In this document: positions 5,624 to 7,472 of the stretch, one piece after another | Layout of the letters: each line of letters opens with the position of its first letter | Numbering within the stretch: the first letter of the stretch is position 1 | From: DASSNR01 sp036278935 | GTDB taxonomy: Bacteria; Gemmatimonadota; Gemmatimonadetes; Gemmatimonadales; Gemmatimonadaceae | Reading direction: 5' to 3' | DNA: 7,472 bases | Assembly: GCA_036278935.1 (NCBI GenBank) | Contig: DASUKA010000048.1 | Coordinates: forward strand, 1 to 7,472 | Translations under genes and position numbers: made by a program | Notes under the pieces: model-generated | Told to the model about the DNA's origin: nothing | Database searches by the model: none | What the model saw: the letters and a program-made list of their open reading frames with translations, nothing else

Positions 5624-6202
5624 ATGGCGGCACATAAGCATGGAAAAGCGCGGCGGCAGAAAACGCCCCGCATCGACCTCGAGCAGGAAGCACAGCAGAT
5701 GAATCGTCAGGGCCCGTCGCCCGGCGACCCGATCGATGAAGAGGTCATTCGCAGCCCGAAGTCGGATTGGGTGGAGCCGAGCGCGCGCGCGGCAGGCGAC
5801 CCGGTGACGGAGGATGAGTTGAAGGCCTTCGACCTCCTCGGCCGCTCTGAGGTGCGAGGCGGCGCGATTGAAGGGGTGAGCGGGGATGACGAGCTGACGG
5901 CACCGCTGGCGGGCAACGATCCAGGCGCAGTGCGGAAGAATCCGCCTCTCGCCGAGCTCTCGGACGAAATCGATATGTCGGGTGGCGGTGATGGGGGCGG
6001 TGGCGCGTCGGGCGGGGTGAGTGGTGGAGCGCGAGGGAACGCGGGGAGCTCGGCGAATGGCGCCGGATCGGCGGGGCGGGGAGACGACCAGGTGGCGCGT
6101 CGCGGACCGGCGGAGTTCGACGCCGCCAGCCGCTTCGACTACGACGCGCCGGACGACACGGTGGGGGACGAGGAACAGGAGGAGCGGGAAGAGCGCGAGT
6201 AG
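5624..6202 (+). CDS. Hypothetical disordered protein with a Gly-rich linker and acidic tail
   Basis: I do not recognise a family. The 192-residue product has no signal peptide or membrane segment. It begins with a short basic patch (KHGKARRQK, 5-13), followed by a probably conserved segment with GPSPGDPIDEEVIRSPKSDW (30-49), then TEDELKAFDLLGRSEV (62-77), the only part likely to form helix. Residues 119-153 are almost entirely Gly, Ser, Ala and Asn (a flexible linker), then GPAEFDAASRFDYDAPDD (161-178), and a charged end EEQEEREERE. Overall it looks intrinsically disordered and acidic, as in small stress-related or binding proteins, but this is only composition. The start at 5624 follows a GGGAG site; 5699 is the alternative. 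The next gene (YIP1) is 131 bases downstream on the same strand, so cotranscription is possible but unproven. The antisense open frames here are shadows. Confidence 0.72.
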   Translation: MAAHKHGKARRQKTPRIDLEQEAQQMNRQGPSPGDPIDEEVIRSPKSDWVEPSARAAGDPVTEDELKAFDLLGRSEVRGGAIEGVSGDDELTAPLAGNDPGAVRKNPPLAELSDEIDMSGGGDGGGGASGGVSGGARGNAGSSANGAGSAGRGDDQVARRGPAEFDAASRFDYDAPDDTVGDEEQEEREERE

Positions 6203-6262
6203 GCGTTTGCCCGATATAGATTGGGGGCCGGTGCACGGAGCCCGGAACACCGTCCCCGGGGC

Positions 6263-6291
6263 TTGTGGGAATCGGCGCGCAGTTGTAAACA
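6263..6291 (+). promoter_or_regulatory. Weak candidate promoter for the YIP1 gene
   Basis: TTGTGG at 6263-6268 could serve as a -35 element, with TAAACA at 6286-6291 as a poor -10 after a 17-base spacer, 42 bases before the YIP1 start. The -10 match is weak and nothing else supports the call. Confidence 0.2.
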
Positions 6292-6324
6292 TGGTGGCGC
6301 GCTGTTCTCCCCACCATTGCCACC

Positions 6325-6328
6325 GGAG
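6325..6328 (+). promoter_or_regulatory. Ribosome binding site of the YIP1 gene
   Basis: GGAG ends 5 bases before the ATG at 6334 and confirms this start over the many other candidate frames in the region. Confidence 0.65.
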
Positions 6329-6333
6329 CCTCC

Positions 6334-7065
6334 ATGAGCACGCCCGCCACCGCCGCGGCGCCGAAGCCGGTTTCCGCCTGGGAAGATTTCGTCGATATCT
6401 TCGTCTCCCCATCACAGGTGTTCGCCCGGCGGCAGAACAGCGGCTTCCTGCTGCCACTGGTCGTCCTCACTGTGGTGATGCTGGTGCTCTACATCGGTAC
6501 CAGGTCGCTCTTCCAGCCGATCATGGACGCCGAGTTCAGCCGCCAGGTCGCCGCGGCCATGAAAGCGAATCCGCAGGCATCGGCGGCGGGCATGCAGACG
6601 ATGCGGAAGTACATGGACATCTTCGGCATACTCGGCGTTCTGGTCGGCACACCCATACGCCTGCTGGTCACCGGGCTGGTGCTCTGGCTCGTCGGCAAGA
6701 TGTTCGATTCCCGGCAGAGCATTGGCGCCGCGATGATGGTGTCCAGCTTCGCGTTCTTCCCGCTCATCATCCAGTGGGTCGTCTACGCGCTGCAGGCGGC
6801 GGTGATGGACCCGGCCAAGCTCACCTCGCTCTCGGGGATCAGCGTGAGCCTGGCGCGGTTCATCGATCCGGACACGGGCTCCAAGATCATGCTGGCGCTG
6901 GCGGGCCGCGTGGATCTCTTCCTCATCTGGATCACGGTGCTGCTGGCGATCGGTCTGGCGATCACGGGGAAGATCTCGAAATCCCGGGCCGGGATCGCCG
7001 CGGCAATCGTCTGGATCCTCGGCGTGCTCCCCGCGCTGCTCGGAGCGTTGCGCGCCGCGGCCTGA
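6334..7065 (+). CDS. YIP1-family integral membrane protein
   Basis: A 243-residue multi-spanning protein of the inner membrane. A cytoplasmic N-terminus carries the short amphipathic segment typical of bacterial Yip1-domain proteins (WEDFVDIFVSPSQVFARRQ, 16-34, with the pattern F-x-S-P-x-x-x-F). Five hydrophobic segments follow: about 37-59, 96-121, 131-155, 194-212 and 219-240. A soluble loop rich in Met, Ala and Gln lies at 60-95, and another at 158-193. The function of bacterial Yip1 proteins is not well established; in several phyla they sit beside export or ABC-transporter genes, but here no such partner is adjacent. The start at 6334 has GGAG 5 bases upstream. It is read towards the convergent gene at the right edge, with a repeat-filled junction between them. 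The long plus-strand frame overlapping it from 6021 is a shadow. Confidence 0.85.
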   Translation: MSTPATAAAPKPVSAWEDFVDIFVSPSQVFARRQNSGFLLPLVVLTVVMLVLYIGTRSLFQPIMDAEFSRQVAAAMKANPQASAAGMQTMRKYMDIFGILGVLVGTPIRLLVTGLVLWLVGKMFDSRQSIGAAMMVSSFAFFPLIIQWVVYALQAAVMDPAKLTSLSGISVSLARFIDPDTGSKIMLALAGRVDLFLIWITVLLAIGLAITGKISKSRAGIAAAIVWILGVLPALLGALRAAA

Positions 7066-7110
7066 CGGACCGCCGAGCGCCCTGCGGTTGTATCGCACCG
7101 CAATTGCACC

Positions 7111-7134
7111 ACAGAGACACAGAGAGCACAGAGA
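7111..7134 (+). repeat. CAGAGA-type dispersed repeat
   Basis: ACAGAGA occurs three times, at 7111-7117, 7119-7125 and 7128-7134 (spacings 8 and 9). From memory, CACAGAG-type blocks like this are scattered between genes in many environmental bacterial genomes and often get mis-annotated as short proteins when read on the other strand. Its origin is unknown to me. Confidence 0.55.
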
Positions 7135-7159
7135 AGTACCAAAGGAGACTGTGCGACTT

Positions 7160-7203
7160 GGGGGTCAGCTCTTGAACGGTGCACCGTTCAAGAGCTGACC
7201 CCC
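7160..7203. repeat. Perfect 44-bp palindrome
   Basis: Two 22-base arms, 7160-7181 and 7182-7203, are exact reverse complements with no spacer; the outer ends are GGGGGTCAG and CTGACCCCC and the centre is GGTGCACC. Either strand would form a very stable stem of about 20 pairs. It lies 95 bases past the YIP1 stop and 50 bases past the stop of the convergent right-edge gene, so it could act as a bidirectional transcription barrier, although no T-tract follows on either side. GGGGTCAG...CTGACCCC palindromes are, from memory, a recurring class of intergenic repeat, sometimes linked to REP-associated Y1 transposases; no such gene is here. Confidence 0.8.
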
Positions 7204-7252
7204 CGACTCCATTGTGGTGCATTCTGCGCACTGCACCCGAACGGAACCCTCG

Positions 7253-7472
7253 CTACTCGTCCGTCGGTGCGCAGCCGATGCGCTTGGTGCTCACGACGAG
7301 GTCGTCGAAGTAGCGGTCCTGCGCCACCGGTGAGCCCTTGTTCCAGTAGTTCTCGAAGAACACCGCGTTGATCCCGTAGTCGCTGTACGAGCCCAGCCAG
7401 TTGAGCGTCGTCTCCTGCGCCTCCAGCGCGCCGTCGATCCACAACTCGAAGCTGCCATTCGACTGCCCGGGG
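7253..7472 (-). CDS. C-terminal end of a concanavalin-like (lectin/glucanase or polysaccharide-lyase-like) protein, cut by the right edge
   Basis: The last 72 residues of a minus-strand gene whose start is beyond the window; the TAG stop is at 7255-7253. The visible part reads NGSFELWIDGALEAQ, then YSDYGINAVFFENYWNKGSP, then RYFDDLVVSTKRIGC, ending APTDE. An NG-x-x-x-LWIDG strand pair followed by a FFE/FFG-type strand and a final Y-F-D-D-L-V-V-S strand is the usual end of jelly-roll domains of concanavalin-like proteins, including PL14-like lyases; which one cannot be decided from this fragment. Such proteins are normally exported, but the signal peptide region is not visible. A TTG at 7444 would give a 63-residue frame but is clearly internal, since the reading continues to the edge. 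It converges on the YIP1 gene. Confidence 0.72.
   Translation of the reverse strand, partial: PGQSNGSFELWIDGALEAQETTLNWLGSYSDYGINAVFFENYWNKGSPVAQDRYFDDLVVSTKRIGCAPTDE

Larger units (their letters stand above)
7105..7221. repeat. Composite repeat element with short inverted ends in the convergent junction
   Basis: TGCACCACA at 7105-7113 and its exact reverse complement TGTGGTGCA at 7213-7221 bracket a 117-base segment holding two further repeats: a CAGAGA-rich block and a perfect 44-bp palindrome. No obvious target-site duplication flanks it and it encodes nothing. It resembles a small non-autonomous element or a pile-up of dispersed intergenic repeats. The 9-bp ends could be chance, so the element's limits are tentative. 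Confidence 0.42.

Noticed and set aside
6239..6264. Possible terminator hairpin after the 192-residue gene (AGCCCGG against CCGGGGCT)
   Set aside because: The stem needs a bulge, the loop is long, and no T-tract follows.
5480..6457. Minus-strand open frames of 325 and 241 codons
   Set aside because: They are antisense to the 192-residue gene and the YIP1 start, with Arg/Pro/Ser-rich shadow composition and no ribosome binding site.
7083..7102. Hairpin TGCGGT/ACCGCA after the YIP1 gene
   Set aside because: It has only six pairs with an eight-base loop and no T-tract, so it is weak as a terminator.
7111..7134. Short minus-strand proteins read through the CAGAGA block (SVLSV/LCALCVSVV-like)
   Set aside because: These are translations of a dispersed non-coding repeat and have no start signals or conservation beyond the repeat.
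6021..7175. A 384-codon plus-strand open frame
   Set aside because: It overlaps the YIP1 gene in another frame and is rich in Arg, Gly and His; the YIP1 frame has clear membrane segments and a good ribosome binding site.

Overview
The window is chromosomal DNA from a high-GC bacterium (about two-thirds G+C by eye, with third codon positions nearly all G or C). The gene content is an S33-type hydrolase, a HEAT-repeat protein with a leading domain, an M42 aminopeptidase and a YIP1 membrane protein. Together with the dispersed intergenic repeats, this fits an environmental phylum such as Gemmatimonadota. That placement is inference from overall style; there is no rRNA or marker gene here. I see no tRNA, rRNA, CRISPR array, transposase or phage gene.

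Layout, left to right. (1) Positions 1-186 may hold the start of a minus-strand gene that runs off the left edge. (2) Positions 259-1989 are a two-gene minus-strand operon: a proline-iminopeptidase-like alpha/beta hydrolase followed by an unrecognised 266-residue protein. Only 9 bases separate them, and the hydrolase stop codon lies inside the downstream ribosome binding site. (3) A 383-base divergent intergenic region (1990-2372) contains short ACCATC direct repeats. (4) A 539-residue HEAT-repeat scaffold protein runs on plus (2373-3992). (5) A 186-base convergent junction is filled by a symmetrical repeat element: G-rich outer arms and two inverted REP-like hairpins. (6) An M42 metallo-aminopeptidase lies on minus (4179-5246). 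(7) A 377-base divergent region (5247-5623) carries an 11-bp-period direct repeat that resembles a Pho box. (8) A 192-residue disordered protein, Gly-rich with an acidic tail, is at 5624-6202 on plus. (9) A YIP1-family membrane protein follows at 6334-7065 on plus. (10) A second convergent junction (7066-7252) holds a CAGAGA-rich repeat and a perfect 44-bp palindrome inside short inverted termini. (11) The C-terminal end of a concanavalin-like carbohydrate-related protein on minus runs off the right edge.

The protein-coding genes look like ordinary housekeeping or accessory enzymes, and no single pathway links them. Two peptidase-type enzymes (S33-like and M42) are both probably cytoplasmic and would suit turnover of peptides, but nothing ties them into one system. 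The most unusual content is non-coding: both convergent gene junctions are occupied by palindromic, repeat-like elements, and the first is built so that each converging transcript acquires a G-tract-rich 3' end directly after its stop codon. I found no convincing evidence of a new defence, biosynthetic or mobile system.
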